From contig NZ_CP034464.1 of the NCBI RefSeq assembly GCF_003955735.1, positions 3,472,001 through 3,536,000 of the forward strand: 64,000 bases of DNA, read 5' to 3'. Below the pieces are notes generated by a model, which was given only the letters and a program-made list of their open reading frames with translations, was not told the DNA's origin and ran no database searches. The stretch's first letter is position 1. Each line of letters opens with the position of its first letter. The position numbers were made by a program, and so were the translations under genes. Positions 16,840 to 26,777 of the stretch are shown here, piece by piece. This stretch comes from Undibacterium parvum (lineage in GTDB: Bacteria; Pseudomonadota; Gammaproteobacteria; Burkholderiales; Burkholderiaceae_D).

Positions 16840-18687
16840 ATGATAAAAACAAATAGCATTGCCCCTCTGGTACTGGCGCTGGCAATGGCGAGCCTGTATC
16901 CGCTAAGTGCCTCGGCCGCCACCGCTAATACGATGAAATCGGCCAAGCCGAGCAAGCAGGCGGCACCCACGGTAGCTGAAGCTGAGGCATTTTTAAAGGA
17001 CGCGGAACTGCGTCTGGAAAAACTGAATAACTCAGCGCAGCGCGCCGACTGGGTTAATCAGACCCATATTACCGATGATACCGAGGCCATTGCGGCGCAA
17101 GCGGGCGAACTCGCTTTAGCCGCCGCCGGTGAGATCGCCCTGGCATCGCGTCGTTACAACGGTCTGCCTTTATCGGCCGACAGCAAACGCAAATTGATGT
17201 TGCTGCAATTGAGTCTGAGTATTAGTGACGCCAAAGACCGCGAAGAATATACGCGCCTGGCGAGCGCCATGTCGGGTGACTACGGCAAAGCCAAATACTG
17301 CCGCACACCTGGCGACGCCAGCTCTTGCCTGGATCTGGGACAGATGGAAGCCATCATGGCAACCAGCCGCGATCCGGCTGTGCTGAAAGATGTTTGGGTG
17401 GGCTGGCATCAGCAATCGCTCAAGTATAAAGACAGCTATGCCCAATTCGTGACCTTATCCAATAAGGGCGCTAAAGAAATGGGCTTTGCCGATACTGGGT
17501 CCATGTGGCGCGCTCAGTACGATATGCCGCCAGCGGCTTTCGCCGCCGAATCCGAACGTTTGTGGTTGCAGGTCAAGCCTTTGTATGACTCGCTGCATAT
17601 GTATGTGCGCTTAAAGCTGCGCCAGACATACGGTAAAGACGTGGTACCAAAAGAGGGCGCAATCCCGGCGCATCTGTTTGGCAATATGTGGAGCCAGTCC
17701 TGGGAAAATCTGTACCCGCTGGTCAAGCCGCAAGGGCAGAATGCCTCGCTCGATGTAGGTGCAGTGCTGAAAGCAAAAAACATCGATGCTAAGGCGATGA
17801 CGCAACTCGGCGAGGGTTTTTATACCTCCCTGGGAATGGAAAAATTGCCCGCCAGTTTCTGGGAAAAATCCATGCTGACCAAGCCGCGCGACCGCGAAGT
17901 GGTGTGTCATGCATCGGCTTGGGATCTGGATAATCTGACCGATGTGCGTATCAAAATGTGCATCACGCCGACCACCGAAGATTTCCTGACTATCCATCAT
18001 GAGTTGGGTCATATCTACTACGATCTGGCGTATCGCAAGCAGCCGTTTTTGTTTAAGGGCGGCGCCAATGGCGGTTTCCATGAAGCGATCGGTGACACCG
18101 TGGCTTTGTCGGTAACACCGGCTTACCTGAATAAGCTGGGCTTACTCAATGAAGTACCGGATGCCTCACAAGATATCGGCGTCTTACTCAATCGCGCGCT
18201 GGAAAAAGTGGCGTTCTTGCCTTTCGGTTATCTGGTTGATCAGTGGCGCTGGAAAGTCTATTCGGGGGAAGCCAAACCGCAAGACTATGATAAAGTCTGG
18301 TGGGAATTGCGTGAGAAATATCAGGGCGTAAAGCGTCCGGCTCCGCTGGAAGTGAATGGCTTTGATGCCGGTGCCAAGTATCATGTGCCGGCCAATTCAG
18401 CCTATGCCCAATATTTTATTGCGCATATTTTGCAGTTCCAATTGCATCGCGCCCTGTGTCGTGAGGCCGGTTATGTCGGCCCTTTAAATCGCTGCTCTAT
18501 CTTCGAAAACAAAAAGGCAGGTGAGAAATATCAAGCCATGCTGAGCATGGGCGCGAGCCGCCCTTGGAATGAGGCGCTCAAGGCCGTCACCGGCGAAGAG
18601 CAGATGGACGCTACCGCGATTCTCGACTACTTTGCACCTCTGAAAGTCTGGCTGGATGCACAAAATGCGCTGCTGAGTAAAGAGTAA
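16840..18687 (+). CDS. Peptidyl-dipeptidase, M2 (angiotensin-converting enzyme) family
   Basis: The 615-residue precursor has a signal peptide (about 1-26, ending SASA) and is probably periplasmic. The gluzincin motif HHELGHIYY has zinc ligands His387 and His391 with catalytic Glu388. The third ligand Glu lies in GGFHEAIGDT about 24 residues later. Further ACE family marks are ALCREAGY near the C-terminus and the FLPFGYLVDQWRW stretch. Bacterial ACE homologues remove C-terminal dipeptides from oligopeptides. The length is normal for bacterial M2 enzymes. It is transcribed alone; 14-base direct repeats and a palindrome follow its stop. Confidence 0.93.
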   Translation: MIKTNSIAPLVLALAMASLYPLSASAATANTMKSAKPSKQAAPTVAEAEAFLKDAELRLEKLNNSAQRADWVNQTHITDDTEAIAAQAGELALAAAGEIALASRRYNGLPLSADSKRKLMLLQLSLSISDAKDREEYTRLASAMSGDYGKAKYCRTPGDASSCLDLGQMEAIMATSRDPAVLKDVWVGWHQQSLKYKDSYAQFVTLSNKGAKEMGFADTGSMWRAQYDMPPAAFAAESERLWLQVKPLYDSLHMYVRLKLRQTYGKDVVPKEGAIPAHLFGNMWSQSWENLYPLVKPQGQNASLDVGAVLKAKNIDAKAMTQLGEGFYTSLGMEKLPASFWEKSMLTKPRDREVVCHASAWDLDNLTDVRIKMCITPTTEDFLTIHHELGHIYYDLAYRKQPFLFKGGANGGFHEAIGDTVALSVTPAYLNKLGLLNEVPDASQDIGVLLNRALEKVAFLPFGYLVDQWRWKVYSGEAKPQDYDKVWWELREKYQGVKRPAPLEVNGFDAGAKYHVPANSAYAQYFIAHILQFQLHRALCREAGYVGPLNRCSIFENKKAGEKYQAMLSMGASRPWNEALKAVTGEEQMDATAILDYFAPLKVWLDAQNALLSKE

Positions 18688-18723
18688 AAGCCAACGAGTA
18701 AAAGCAAGCGAGTAAAAGCAAGC
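18682..18723 (+). repeat. Three tandem 14-bp repeats at the 3' end of the M2 peptidase
   Basis: GAGTAAAAGCCAAC is followed by two exact GAGTAAAAGCAAGC units. The first unit contains the peptidase stop codon. Each unit contains an in-frame-looking TAA, so slippage could change the 3' end without altering the protein. Confidence 0.75.
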
Positions 18724-18784
18724 CGGCACTAAGTCGTGCAGACGTGCTGTAGTGGTTTCATTAGGTTTATTTGGTTTTTTTTAA

Positions 18785-18873
18785 GTGGGCATGCCTGTCG
18801 CGCATATTCCATGCGGGTTTCAAGCCAGACTTGCCTGTAAGCCGCATGAGATATGCGTCGTGGGCCTGCCCAC
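18785..18873 (+). repeat. Long palindrome, family A (copy 5), with extended stem and T-run
   Basis: The core at 18800-18857 pairs GCGCATATTCCATGCGGG with CCGCATGAGATATGCG. Outer arms GTGGGC and GCCCAC extend the stem. The run TTTTTAT follows directly, so this copy could serve as the terminator of the peptidase transcript. Confidence 0.82.
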
Positions 18874-19003
18874 TTTTTATTTTGTGTAGGGTTGCGGCTA
18901 GTCGTGCCCAGGCTGCCGCGCAGCTAAATATAGTCTGGGCTTGTCCTTTATCGGCTTCTGGCTATATCCTGTTAGCTCTGAATTACTCATCGCTGGAGTT
19001 CTT

Positions 19004-19735
19004 ATGTGGCCCTATCCCAAAGTGATTGCCCATCGTGGCGGCGGCACGCTGGCACCCGAAAACACCATCGCCGCCATGCAGTGCGGGCTCGATTTTGGCT
19101 ATCGGGCGGTGGAGTTTGACGTGATGCTGAGCATGGATGGCGTACCAGTGTTGATGCACGACCCGCTATTTGGCCGCACCGTCAGGGGCGAGGGCGGGGT
19201 GGCGACCACCAGTGCTGCCCGTTTGCTGGAAATGGATGCCGGGAGTTGGTATTCGGAGTCCTTCATCGGCGAAAAAGTACCCAGTTATGAGCAGGTCGTG
19301 CGGTTCTGCCAGCAGCATGATATCTGGATGAATGTCGAGATCAAACCTGTACCCGGTTTTGAGCAAGAGACTGGTCGTGTGGTGGCGCAACTGACGCAAG
19401 CCTTGCATGTGGAGGGCGCGCCTGCGCCGCTGTTTTCTTCGTTTTCTTTTGAGGCTTTGGCCAGTGCCCAAAAACAAGCGCCTGAGATCGCACGCGGTCT
19501 TTTGTTCGATGAAATCCCCGCAGACTGGCTGAGTCGTTTGCAGCAGCTAGCCGCAGTGGCCTTGCACTGTAATCACAAGCACCTGAGCCCGGCTTTGGCG
19601 CAGCAGATTAAGCAGGCCGGCTATGGTTTGCTGTGTTATACGGTGAATACACCGGAGCGGGCGCTGGAAATCCGCAACTGGGGCGTCGATGCTTTTTGCA
19701 CTGACAAGATCAATCTAATCCCCGCTGATTTTTAG
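19004..19735 (+). CDS. ugpQ: Cytoplasmic glycerophosphodiester phosphodiesterase
   Basis: The 243-residue protein matches the GDPD TIM barrel: KVIAHRGGGTLAPENT (catalytic His-Arg and the Glu of PENT), VEFDVMLSMDGVPVLMHD (metal Glu/Asp and catalytic His), then NVEIKP. It should cleave glycerophosphodiesters from phospholipid turnover to glycerol-3-phosphate and an alcohol. No signal peptide is present, as in UgpQ. The ATG at 19004 has GGAG upstream. An open frame to 18941 adds a stretch unlike the family. No ugp transporter genes are nearby. Confidence 0.93.
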   Translation: MWPYPKVIAHRGGGTLAPENTIAAMQCGLDFGYRAVEFDVMLSMDGVPVLMHDPLFGRTVRGEGGVATTSAARLLEMDAGSWYSESFIGEKVPSYEQVVRFCQQHDIWMNVEIKPVPGFEQETGRVVAQLTQALHVEGAPAPLFSSFSFEALASAQKQAPEIARGLLFDEIPADWLSRLQQLAAVALHCNHKHLSPALAQQIKQAGYGLLCYTVNTPERALEIRNWGVDAFCTDKINLIPADF

Positions 19736-19916
19736 TCGCTTGATTAAAAAAACCAAAGATATTTTTTACAGTTTGTTACTTAGAAACTGAGGTGAGCGGT
19801 CAACTAGCTTGCATCCGCCCGCGTTAAGCTGGCATGGGCCAACGCTCATTGAATAAAACAGCGTATCGTCGCCATGTTGACTTCATCTAACTCATACAGC
19901 ATAGAAAGCCATTATC

Positions 19917-20249
19917 ATGAAATCAGTCAAAATCGTGTCCGTCCTTCTCGCTACTTTGTTGGCGATTCCTGTTTTTGCCCAAACCACGGCCACTCCTAAA
20001 GTTGATCAACGTCAGGAAAATCAACAGAAACGTATTGCTGAAGGCGTCAACTCGGGTGCCTTGACAGCCAAAGAAACCAGCAATTTGGAAAAACGTGAAG
20101 CCAAGATCGAGGCCGATAAGCAAGCGGCCAAGGCGGATGGCAAAGTGACTAAGCACGAGCGACAACACCTGCAGCATGAAGAAGACAATGCCAGTAAAAA
20201 AATTCATGATAAAAAACACAATGCAAAAACCACAGGCGCAGCGCATTAA
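19917..20249 (+). CDS. Small secreted charged protein
   Basis: The 110-residue product has a signal peptide (about 1-22, ending VFAQ). The mature part is highly charged and helical, rich in Lys, Glu, Gln and Ala, with GALTAKETSNLEKREAKIE and DGKVTKHERQHLQ. The latter resembles an EF-hand-like or DUF-type calcium-loop motif, but only weakly. I recall similar short proteins in Burkholderiales annotated as hypothetical. A strong terminator follows 71 bases after the stop. Confidence 0.7.
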   Translation: MKSVKIVSVLLATLLAIPVFAQTTATPKVDQRQENQQKRIAEGVNSGALTAKETSNLEKREAKIEADKQAAKADGKVTKHERQHLQHEEDNASKKIHDKKHNAKTTGAAH

Positions 20250-20316
20250 TTTACTTGTATCACTTTGCTTGCTCAAATCTAGATAAAAGTAAATACTCTA
20301 GCTTGCAATCACTAGC

Positions 20317-20351
20317 AAAACCCGCCAGACATACGATGTCCGGCGGGTTTT
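20317..20351 (+). terminator. Strong intrinsic terminator upstream of alaS
   Basis: AAAACCCGCCAGACAT and ATGTCCGGCGGGTTTT form a stem with one A/G position and a 3-nt loop, followed by TG and TTTT. It ends the transcript of the small secreted protein gene and separates it from alaS. Confidence 0.88.
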
Positions 20352-20440
20352 GCTTTTGTGGCAGCAAAATGCAGGAAGTTATCACGTATAATCAGCAGCT
20401 AAATCCACTATTTGCACGGCTTTTGCCCTAAAAAACACTT

Positions 20441-23053
20441 ATGAACTCGTCAGAAATCCGCGATAAATTTCTTAAATTTTTTGAATCCAAGGGACATCAC
20501 ATCGTCCGCTCGTCCAGTCTGATTCCAGGCAATGACCCTACGTTATTGTTCACCAACTCAGGTATGGTGCAGTTTAAAGACGTGTTTTTGGGCCAGGATA
20601 ACCGTGCCTACAGCCGGGCAACCACCTCGCAGCGCTGCGTGCGCGCCGGCGGCAAACATAATGATCTGGAAAACGTTGGCTACACCGCACGTCACCACAC
20701 CTTCTTTGAAATGTTGGGTAATTTCTCGTTTGGCGATTACTTTAAACGTGACGCCATCCATTTCGCTTGGGAATTGCTGACTGTTGTCTACGGTTTGCCG
20801 AAAGATAAACTGACCGTCACCGTGTATCAGGAAGATGACGAAGCCTATGCGATCTGGCAAAACGAAATCGGCGTGCCGGTAGAGCGCATTATCCGTATCG
20901 GCGATAATAAAGGCGCGCGTTACGCATCAGACAATTTCTGGCAGATGGCTGATACTGGCCCTTGCGGTCCGTGTAGCGAAATTTTTTACGATCACGGTGC
21001 CGATATCTGGGGTGGTCCGCCGGGTTCTCCAGACGAAAACGGTGACCGTTTCATCGAAATTTGGAACCTTGTGTTCATGCAGTTCAATAAGGATGAGCAG
21101 GGTGTCCTGCATCCTTTGCCTAAGCCTTGCGTCGATACTGGCATGGGTCTGGAGCGGATAGCGGCAGTCTTGCAGCATGTGCACTCCAACTATGAAATCG
21201 ATATTTTCCAAAGCCTGATTAAGGGTGCTGCGCGTGAAACCGCTTGCGCTGATCTGGGCAATAACTCGCTTAAAGTGATCGCCGATCATATCCGTTGCGC
21301 CAGTTTCCTGATCGTTGACGGTATTATTCCTGGTAATGAAGGCCGTGGCTATGTACTGCGCCGCATTACCCGCCGCGCTTTGCGCCATGGCCATAAATTG
21401 GGTCAGACCAAGCCGTTTTTCTACAAACTGGTCGCTGATCTGGTACAGGAAATGGGCACTGCCTACCCTGAGCTGGCCGAGGCTGGTGAGCGCGTGGCGC
21501 AGGTCTTGAAGCAAGAAGAAGAACGCTTCGGTGAAACGCTGGAACACGGTATGAAAATACTGGAAGCGGCCTTGGCCAAAGACAGTAAAAATCTCGACGG
21601 CAATACGGCATTTTCTTTGTACGACACCTATGGTTTTCCACTGGATCTGACTGCAGATATTTGCCGTGAACGTAATGTGGTATTGGACGAAGCGGGCTTT
21701 GATGCGGCGATGGCGCATCAGAAGCAAACCGCACGTGCGGCGGGTAAGTTCAAGATGGCAGCGGCAATTGAATATAACGGCGACAAGACCAAGTTTATCG
21801 GTTACGAGCAACTCAATCACGAAAGTAAAGTCATCGCCTTGTACGTCGATGGTACAGCCGTGCAGCAGATCCATGCAGGCCAGCAAGCCATCGTGGTGCT
21901 CGATGTGACGCCGTTTTATGCTGAATCTGGTGGTCAATGCGGTGATTCTGGCGTCTTGCAAACCAGTGATCATGTCTCGTTTGAGGTGAGCGATACGCAA
22001 AAAATTCAAGCCGATGTTTTTGGTCATCATGGTGTCTTGAGTCTGGGTGTGATCGCAGTTGGCCAAAGTATTACCGCGCAAGTGGCAAGCGCAGTGCGCG
22101 CGCAAACTGTGCGTAATCACTCGGCAACCCATTTGATGCACAAGGCTTTACGTGAAGTGTTGGGTGCCCATGTGGCACAAAAAGGTTCTCTGGTTGACGT
22201 AGAAAAAACCCGTTTTGACTTTAGTCATAACGCGCCTATGACGAAGGATGAGATACGTCAGGTTGAATTAATCGTGAATCGCGAAATTTTGGCGAATGCG
22301 CCAGCGCAAGCTCAAGTCATGTCGTTCGATGACGCTGTCAAACACGGTGCGATGGCCTTGTTTGGCGAGAAATACGGCGACGAAGTGCGGGTTCTCGATA
22401 TTGGTAGCTCACGCGAGTTGTGCGGTGGTACCCACGTGTCTCGCACCGGTGACATCGGTCTGTTTAAGATCGTGGCCGAAGGCGGTATCGCTGCCGGCAT
22501 CCGTCGCGTTGAAGCGGTAACCGGTGAAGTTGCTTTGGGCTTGATGCAAGACCTCGATAGCCGCGTGAGTGAAGCCGCTGCGGCACTCAAGGCTCAGCCT
22601 GAAGATCTGACAACGCGGATTTTGCAGTCGCTGGAAAGCATGAAATCGCTGGAAAAAGAAGTGGCAGCCTTGAAATCGAAGCTGGCCGCCAATCAGGGTG
22701 ACGCTTTGGTGGCACGTGCGCTGGATATTAAAGGCGTTAAAGTATTGGCGGCGAGCCTGGACGATGTTGACGGTACTGCATTACGCGACACCGTGCTTCG
22801 TTTGAAAGACCAGTTGAAGAGCTCCGTGATCGTGCTGGCATCGGTACAAGACGGCAAGGTAAGTCTGGTGGCTGGTGTGAGTGCTGATTGTACTTCCAAG
22901 GTAAAAGCCGGTGACCTGGTTAATTTTGTCGCTCAGCAAGTGGGTGGTAAAGGTGGCGGTCGTCCAGATATGGCACAAGCGGGCGGTACTGATCCGACTA
23001 ATTTGTCAAAAGCCCTAGGCGATGTTGCAGATTGGCTGACCCAAAGGTTGTAA
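20441..23053 (+). CDS. alaS: Alanine-tRNA ligase
   Basis: The 870-residue enzyme charges tRNA-Ala. The N-terminal class II catalytic core (about 1-440) opens [20 protein letters not shown] and includes the [13 protein letters not shown] stretch. The editing domain has the HxxxH motif in [12 protein letters not shown] and [13 protein letters not shown], both zinc-binding and needed to remove mischarged Ser or Gly. The C-Ala domain (about 720-870) ends [12 protein letters not shown]. Length and order are typical. A TATAAT at 20397 could be its -10. A GNAT gene and a NUDIX gene follow closely and may be co-transcribed. Confidence 0.98.
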   Translation: MNSSEIRDKFLKFFESKGHHIVRSSSLIPGNDPTLLFTNSGMVQFKDVFLGQDNRAYSRATTSQRCVRAGGKHNDLENVGYTARHHTFFEMLGNFSFGDYFKRDAIHFAWELLTVVYGLPKDKLTVTVYQEDDEAYAIWQNEIGVPVERIIRIGDNKGARYASDNFWQMADTGPCGPCSEIFYDHGADIWGGPPGSPDENGDRFIEIWNLVFMQFNKDEQGVLHPLPKPCVDTGMGLERIAAVLQHVHSNYEIDIFQSLIKGAARETACADLGNNSLKVIADHIRCASFLIVDGIIPGNEGRGYVLRRITRRALRHGHKLGQTKPFFYKLVADLVQEMGTAYPELAEAGERVAQVLKQEEERFGETLEHGMKILEAALAKDSKNLDGNTAFSLYDTYGFPLDLTADICRERNVVLDEAGFDAAMAHQKQTARAAGKFKMAAAIEYNGDKTKFIGYEQLNHESKVIALYVDGTAVQQIHAGQQAIVVLDVTPFYAESGGQCGDSGVLQTSDHVSFEVSDTQKIQADVFGHHGVLSLGVIAVGQSITAQVASAVRAQTVRNHSATHLMHKALREVLGAHVAQKGSLVDVEKTRFDFSHNAPMTKDEIRQVELIVNREILANAPAQAQVMSFDDAVKHGAMALFGEKYGDEVRVLDIGSSRELCGGTHVSRTGDIGLFKIVAEGGIAAGIRRVEAVTGEVALGLMQDLDSRVSEAAAALKAQPEDLTTRILQSLESMKSLEKEVAALKSKLAANQGDALVARALDIKGVKVLAASLDDVDGTALRDTVLRLKDQLKSSVIVLASVQDGKVSLVAGVSADCTSKVKAGDLVNFVAQQVGGKGGGRPDMAQAGGTDPTNLSKALGDVADWLTQRL

Positions 23054-23072
23054 TATTTTTTAGCGAGCGCCT

Positions 23073-23591
23073 ATGATCTTTATTCGTCGTGCTGAACTGT
23101 CCGATGCTGCTCAAATACAGAGAGTGTATGCGAGCAGCAATACCTATGCCGGGACTTTGCAATTGCCCTATCCCAGTGTGGAGATGTGGCAAGAGCGTCT
23201 GCGGCAAGTTGACGCGAATGATCTTGTTTTGATCGCCATGTATGACGGTGTGATCGTTGGCACTGGTGGTTTGCATGTGGAAAAAAAAATACGGCGGCGC
23301 CACGCTGCCAGCATAGGCATGGGTGTAGCAGATTCTTTTACTGGACGTGGTGTCGGATCTGCCTTGCTGGTCGAATTATTGAGCCTGGCCGACAATTGGC
23401 TCAATCTGTCACGCCTGGAATTGACGGTGTTTTGTGATAACGCTGCCGCGGTTCATTTGTATGGTAAGTTTGGCTTTGAGATTGAGGGTAAGCATCGCGG
23501 TTATGCCCTGCGTAATGGCGTGTATGTCGATGCATATGCGATGGCGCGCTTTCATCCGCATCCACCGGTGGTGCCGGAGAGTGGTTTGTGA
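23073..23591 (+). CDS. GNAT family N-acetyltransferase
   Basis: This 172-residue protein has the GNAT fold: IRRAELSDAAQIQRVYAS at the start, a beta-bulge region, the acetyl-CoA loop TGRGVGSALLVELL and the C-terminal LYGKFGFEIEGKHRGYALRNG. The last stretch is like that of acetyltransferases acting on ribosomal proteins or polyamines. The substrate is unknown. The gene starts 19 bases after alaS and its stop overlaps the start of the NUDIX gene (GTGA), so the two are probably translationally coupled. Confidence 0.9.
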   Translation: MIFIRRAELSDAAQIQRVYASSNTYAGTLQLPYPSVEMWQERLRQVDANDLVLIAMYDGVIVGTGGLHVEKKIRRRHAASIGMGVADSFTGRGVGSALLVELLSLADNWLNLSRLELTVFCDNAAAVHLYGKFGFEIEGKHRGYALRNGVYVDAYAMARFHPHPPVVPESGL

Positions 23592-24121
23592 CGGGGCTTG
23601 CGGCCGAATTTAAGTTTTGTCCTGTGTGCGCTGTCGCATTAATACAACGTCAGGATGAGCAAGAGGCAGGACGGCTGAGGTTGGCTTGTCCAGAAGGACA
23701 TTGGACGCATTGGGATAATCCCTTGCCAGTATTGGCCGCCTTGGTCGAAATCGATGGCAAAATTTTACTGGCCCGCAACGCTGCGTGGTCAGAAAAAACC
23801 TTCGCTTTAATCACCGGTTTCATGGAACGTGATGAGACGCCTGAACAGGGTATAGCGCGCGAATTAAAAGAAGAAACCAATCTTGACGCCGAGCATATTT
23901 CCTTGATCGGTGTCTATGAGTTCATGCGCAAAAATGAGCTCATCATCGCCTATCATGTAAGAGCTTCGGGCGAAATTCAGTTGTCAGAAGAATTGTTGGA
24001 ATATCGCCTGATTGCGCCTGAAAACTTGCGTCCATGGGATGCGGGTACTGGGCATGCAGTTGCGGATTGGATGCGGTCGTGCGGCTTGCAACCAGTGTAT
24101 GCAGCATGGGGAAGTAATTAA
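23588..24121 (+). CDS. NUDIX hydrolase with N-terminal zinc ribbon
   Basis: The 177-residue protein starts at a GTG overlapping the upstream stop by 4 bases. Residues 10-40 contain CPVCA and a distant LACPEGH pair, a zinc-ribbon-like start as in NudC-type hydrolases. The NUDIX box GFMERDETPEQGIARELKEE (about 76-95) has the RELKEE metal-binding core. Such enzymes hydrolyse nucleoside diphosphates linked to another group, for example NADH or ADP-ribose. The size is smaller than NudC (about 257 residues), so NADH specificity is not assured. The coupling with the GNAT gene suggests co-expression. Confidence 0.9.
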   Translation: MTGLAAEFKFCPVCAVALIQRQDEQEAGRLRLACPEGHWTHWDNPLPVLAALVEIDGKILLARNAAWSEKTFALITGFMERDETPEQGIARELKEETNLDAEHISLIGVYEFMRKNELIIAYHVRASGEIQLSEELLEYRLIAPENLRPWDAGTGHAVADWMRSCGLQPVYAAWGSN

Positions 24122-24303
24122 TTGAAGAAATTGCTCTAGTTCACTATTTAAGTGCAAAAAGTGCGTGTAACCGTTGTTAATCTCCCATGGCTGCACTTTA
24201 AATTTGTTGCGATGCACCATGCAAGTGATTTTTTCCGGTAGAATTGGTTACAAGTTGTTACCCGAGTTTGTTTTATCCTATTTTTCTTACCACTGGAAAA
24301 ATC

Positions 24304-24531
24304 ATGCAATTCAATAAAGAGTTGGACGCACGCGGTCTAAATTGTCCTCTTCCAATTTTAAAAACGAAGAAGGCACTGGCTGATATGATCACTGGCGAAG
24401 TACTGCGCGTGGTTGCCACAGATCCTGGTTCGGTTCGAGATTTTAAAGCGTTCTCAAAACAAACTGGGAATGAGCTGCTATCGCACTTGGAAAATAGCAA
24501 AGAATATGAATATTTTATTAAACGTAAATAA
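24304..24531 (+). CDS. TusA/SirA-type sulfur-carrier protein
   Basis: The 75-residue protein has the TusA core: ELDARGLNCPLPILKTKKAL with the sulfur-carrying Cys in CPxP (about residue 14), then VVATDPGSVRDFKAFSKQTG. TusA-like proteins pass persulfide sulfur to partners for tRNA thiolation or other sulfur transfer. The length is normal. The ATG at 24304 was chosen; an upstream in-frame start would add a non-conserved stretch. An intrinsic terminator follows at 24601. Confidence 0.9.
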   Translation: MQFNKELDARGLNCPLPILKTKKALADMITGEVLRVVATDPGSVRDFKAFSKQTGNELLSHLENSKEYEYFIKRK

Positions 24532-24600
24532 AATATTGTTATTAGTCGTAAATTAAGTTGAGCCAAATTCTGCTGCAATGTAGTCTTAGTCTCAATAAAG

Positions 24601-24633
24601 AAGCCCTCAAGGATACTTGTAGGGCTTTTTTTT
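24601..24633 (+). terminator. Intrinsic terminator after the tusA-like gene
   Basis: AAGCCCTCAAGG and CTTGTAGGGCTT form a stem of at least 7 perfect bp next to the T-run TTTTTTTT. The rest of the gap 24532-24861 (330 bases) holds the etfB promoter region but no other structure I can support. Confidence 0.8.
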
Positions 24634-24861
24634 ATGAGTTGAAGAAATTCTTTCTCTTGAAAGATGCTTTAATCGAGTATTAGGCAGCGTACTCTACTAT
24701 CAATATAGCACTAAACGAACGATCGTGCTAAATTGTGCGACTAGAGTCCAATTTCGTTTTATAATTGATTGAGTTTACGTTTACGTCAATTAGTAGTTTT
24801 AGCAATATCTGTAGCACACTCATCATTTCTGTTTAAATAATAGCTCAATAAAGGCCTAACT

Positions 24862-25614
24862 ATGAAAGTCTTGGTTCCAGTCAAACGTGTGGTCGACTAT
24901 AACGTCAAAGTCCGCGTGAAATCCGATGGCTCAGGTGTTGATATCGCCAACGTTAAAATGTCGATGAATCCTTTCGATGAAATCGCTATCGAAGAATCCA
25001 TGCGCCTGAAAGAAGCTGGTGTGGTTACTGAGGTGGTTGCAGTTTCATGTGGCGTTGCACAATGCCAGGAAACTTTGCGTACTGCAATGGCCATTGGTGC
25101 TGATCGCGGCATTCTGGTCGAAACTGATGTTGAGTTGCAGCCATTGGCCGTAGCGAAATTGCTCAAGGCATTAGCCGATAAAGAGCAGCCTCAATTGATT
25201 ATTCTTGGAAAGCAAGCAATTGATGATGATTGCAATCAAACCGGTCAGATGTTGGCTGCTTTGTTGGGTTGGCCACAAGCCACTTTCGCATCCAAAGTGA
25301 GCATTGCAGACGGTAAGGCGATCGTTACCCGTGAAGTTGACGGTGGTTTAGAAACTTTAAGTTTGACGCTGCCAGCAATTATTACTACCGATTTGCGTTT
25401 GAATGAGCCACGTTATGTGACTTTGCCTAACATCATGAAGGCGAAGAAAAAGCAATTGGATAACGTTAAGCCTGCGGACTTGGGCGTCGATGTAACTTCC
25501 CGCGTTAAAACTTTGAAAGTGGTTGAGCCTGCTAAGCGCTCGGCTGGTATTAAAGTGCCTGACGTCGCAACCTTGGTTGCTAAGTTGCGCAACGAAGCCA
25601 AAGTTATCGCTTAA
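24862..25614 (+). CDS. etfB: Electron transfer flavoprotein subunit beta
   Basis: The 250-residue protein has the ETF-beta signature: [19 protein letters not shown] at the start, [10 protein letters not shown], and the C-terminal [20 protein letters not shown] with AKKKQL. With EtfA it accepts electrons from acyl-CoA dehydrogenases and passes them to ETF:ubiquinone oxidoreductase. It binds AMP. Length and motifs are those of the housekeeping bacterial ETF. The etfA gene follows after 83 bases, with a hairpin between, and an acyl-CoA dehydrogenase lies downstream, consistent with a beta-oxidation or branched-chain pathway. Confidence 0.97.
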   Translation: MKVLVPVKRVVDYNVKVRVKSDGSGVDIANVKMSMNPFDEIAIEESMRLKEAGVVTEVVAVSCGVAQCQETLRTAMAIGADRGILVETDVELQPLAVAKLLKALADKEQPQLIILGKQAIDDDCNQTGQMLAALLGWPQATFASKVSIADGKAIVTREVDGGLETLSLTLPAIITTDLRLNEPRYVTLPNIMKAKKKQLDNVKPADLGVDVTSRVKTLKVVEPAKRSAGIKVPDVATLVAKLRNEAKVIA

Positions 25615-25654
25615 TTATTGCGGTTTAGACTTTTTAAAATCTTAAGAATAATCC

Positions 25655-25680
25655 CGGCAGAAGATCTAAATTTTCTGCCG
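25655..25680 (+). promoter_or_regulatory. Intercistronic hairpin between etfB and etfA
   Basis: CGGCAGAA and TTCTGCCG form a stem with a 10-nt AT-rich loop, 18 bases before the etfA start codon. No T-run follows, so it is more likely an mRNA stability or processing element than a terminator. Confidence 0.55.
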
Positions 25681-25697
25681 ACTAAGTGGAAAACATC

Positions 25698-26627
25698 ATG
25701 ACTACACTCGTCATCGCTGAACACGACAACGCTAGCCTCAAAGGCAGCACTTTTAATACCATTACAGCTGCAACTCAATGCGGTGGTGATGTTCATGTAA
25801 TGGTAGCAGGCCACAATGCGGCCGCGGCTGCACAAGCGGCATCGCAAATCGCAGGCGTCAGCAAGGTTTTGCTGGCAGAAGCTGCGTATTTTGCCGATGG
25901 TCTGGCAGAAAATATTGCTGAACAAGTTTTGGCGATTGCTTCCGCTTACAGTCATATTCTGGCCCCAGCTACTGCTTACGGTAAGAACATTTTGCCGCGG
26001 GTTGCTGCCAAGCTTGATGTTTCACAAATCTCGGAAATCACTAAAGTAGATTCTCCAGATACCTTCGAGCGTCCTATCTACGCTGGCAATGCGATCGCCA
26101 CCGTTCAGTCTAGCGATGCAACCAAAGTAATTACTGTTCGTAGCACTGGTTTTGATGCTGCTGCGATTGGTGGTTCTGCTGCGGTGGAAAGCATTGCCGC
26201 AGTTGCGGATGTCGGTAAATCGACGTTCGTTTCACGCGAAGTTGCAAAATCGGATCGCCCTGAATTGACGGCAGCCAAAGTCATCGTTTCTGGTGGTCGT
26301 GGTATGGGCTCTGGCGAGGCGTTTAAATTGCTTGAGCCTTTGGCTGATAAGCTCGGTGCTGCAATGGGGGCATCCCGTGCCGCAGTTGATGCTGGCTATG
26401 TGCCGAACGATTGGCAAGTTGGGCAGACAGGTAAAATCGTCGCCCCAGCTTTGTATATCGCCGTTGGTATCTCAGGCGCGATTCAGCATTTGGCCGGTAT
26501 GAAAGACTCGAAAACGATCGTTGCGATAAATAAAGATCCTGAAGCGCCGATTTTCTCGGTTGCTGACTACGGCATCGTTGGCGATCTGTTTGAAATCGTG
26601 CCACAACTGATTGCTGAGCTGGGTTAA
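25698..26627 (+). CDS. etfA: Electron transfer flavoprotein subunit alpha
   Basis: The 309-residue protein holds the FAD-binding C-terminal domain. It shows [39 protein letters not shown] and [20 protein letters not shown], all ETF-alpha marks. It pairs with EtfB as the heterodimeric electron carrier of fatty-acid and amino-acid catabolism. The ATG at 25698 ([11 protein letters not shown]) is preferred over a GTG 12 bases upstream. The third gene of the cluster encodes an acyl-CoA dehydrogenase, whose electrons EtfAB would take. Confidence 0.97.
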   Translation: MTTLVIAEHDNASLKGSTFNTITAATQCGGDVHVMVAGHNAAAAAQAASQIAGVSKVLLAEAAYFADGLAENIAEQVLAIASAYSHILAPATAYGKNILPRVAAKLDVSQISEITKVDSPDTFERPIYAGNAIATVQSSDATKVITVRSTGFDAAAIGGSAAVESIAAVADVGKSTFVSREVAKSDRPELTAAKVIVSGGRGMGSGEAFKLLEPLADKLGAAMGASRAAVDAGYVPNDWQVGQTGKIVAPALYIAVGISGAIQHLAGMKDSKTIVAINKDPEAPIFSVADYGIVGDLFEIVPQLIAELG

Positions 26628-26680
26628 TTAGAATGCGGGGTGGATATCTTCATCTACTCTGTGACACTTAAGATGTAAAT

Positions 26681-26766
26681 AGGACAGGATAGGCAGGTTT
26701 GTCGTGTAACTGGCAGAGTAATTTTGCAGTTCCGACCGGATCCTGATTATCCTGTCCTTTATTTTT
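26681..26766 (+). promoter_or_regulatory. Inverted repeat with T-rich end between etfA and acyl-CoA dehydrogenase
   Basis: AGGACAGGATA (26681-26691) and TATCCTGTCCT (26748-26758) form an 11-bp stem around a 56-nt loop, and TTATTTTTT follows. The structure resembles a long-loop terminator or attenuator and ends about 10 bases before the start of the dehydrogenase gene. Confidence 0.5.
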
Positions 26767-26777
26767 TGGAGTTTAGT

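Noticed and set aside
20927..22141. Long open frame on the minus strand inside alaS
   Set aside because: It lies wholly opposite a well-supported essential gene, has no domain pattern and no ribosome-binding site, and is a shadow of the alaS codon bias.
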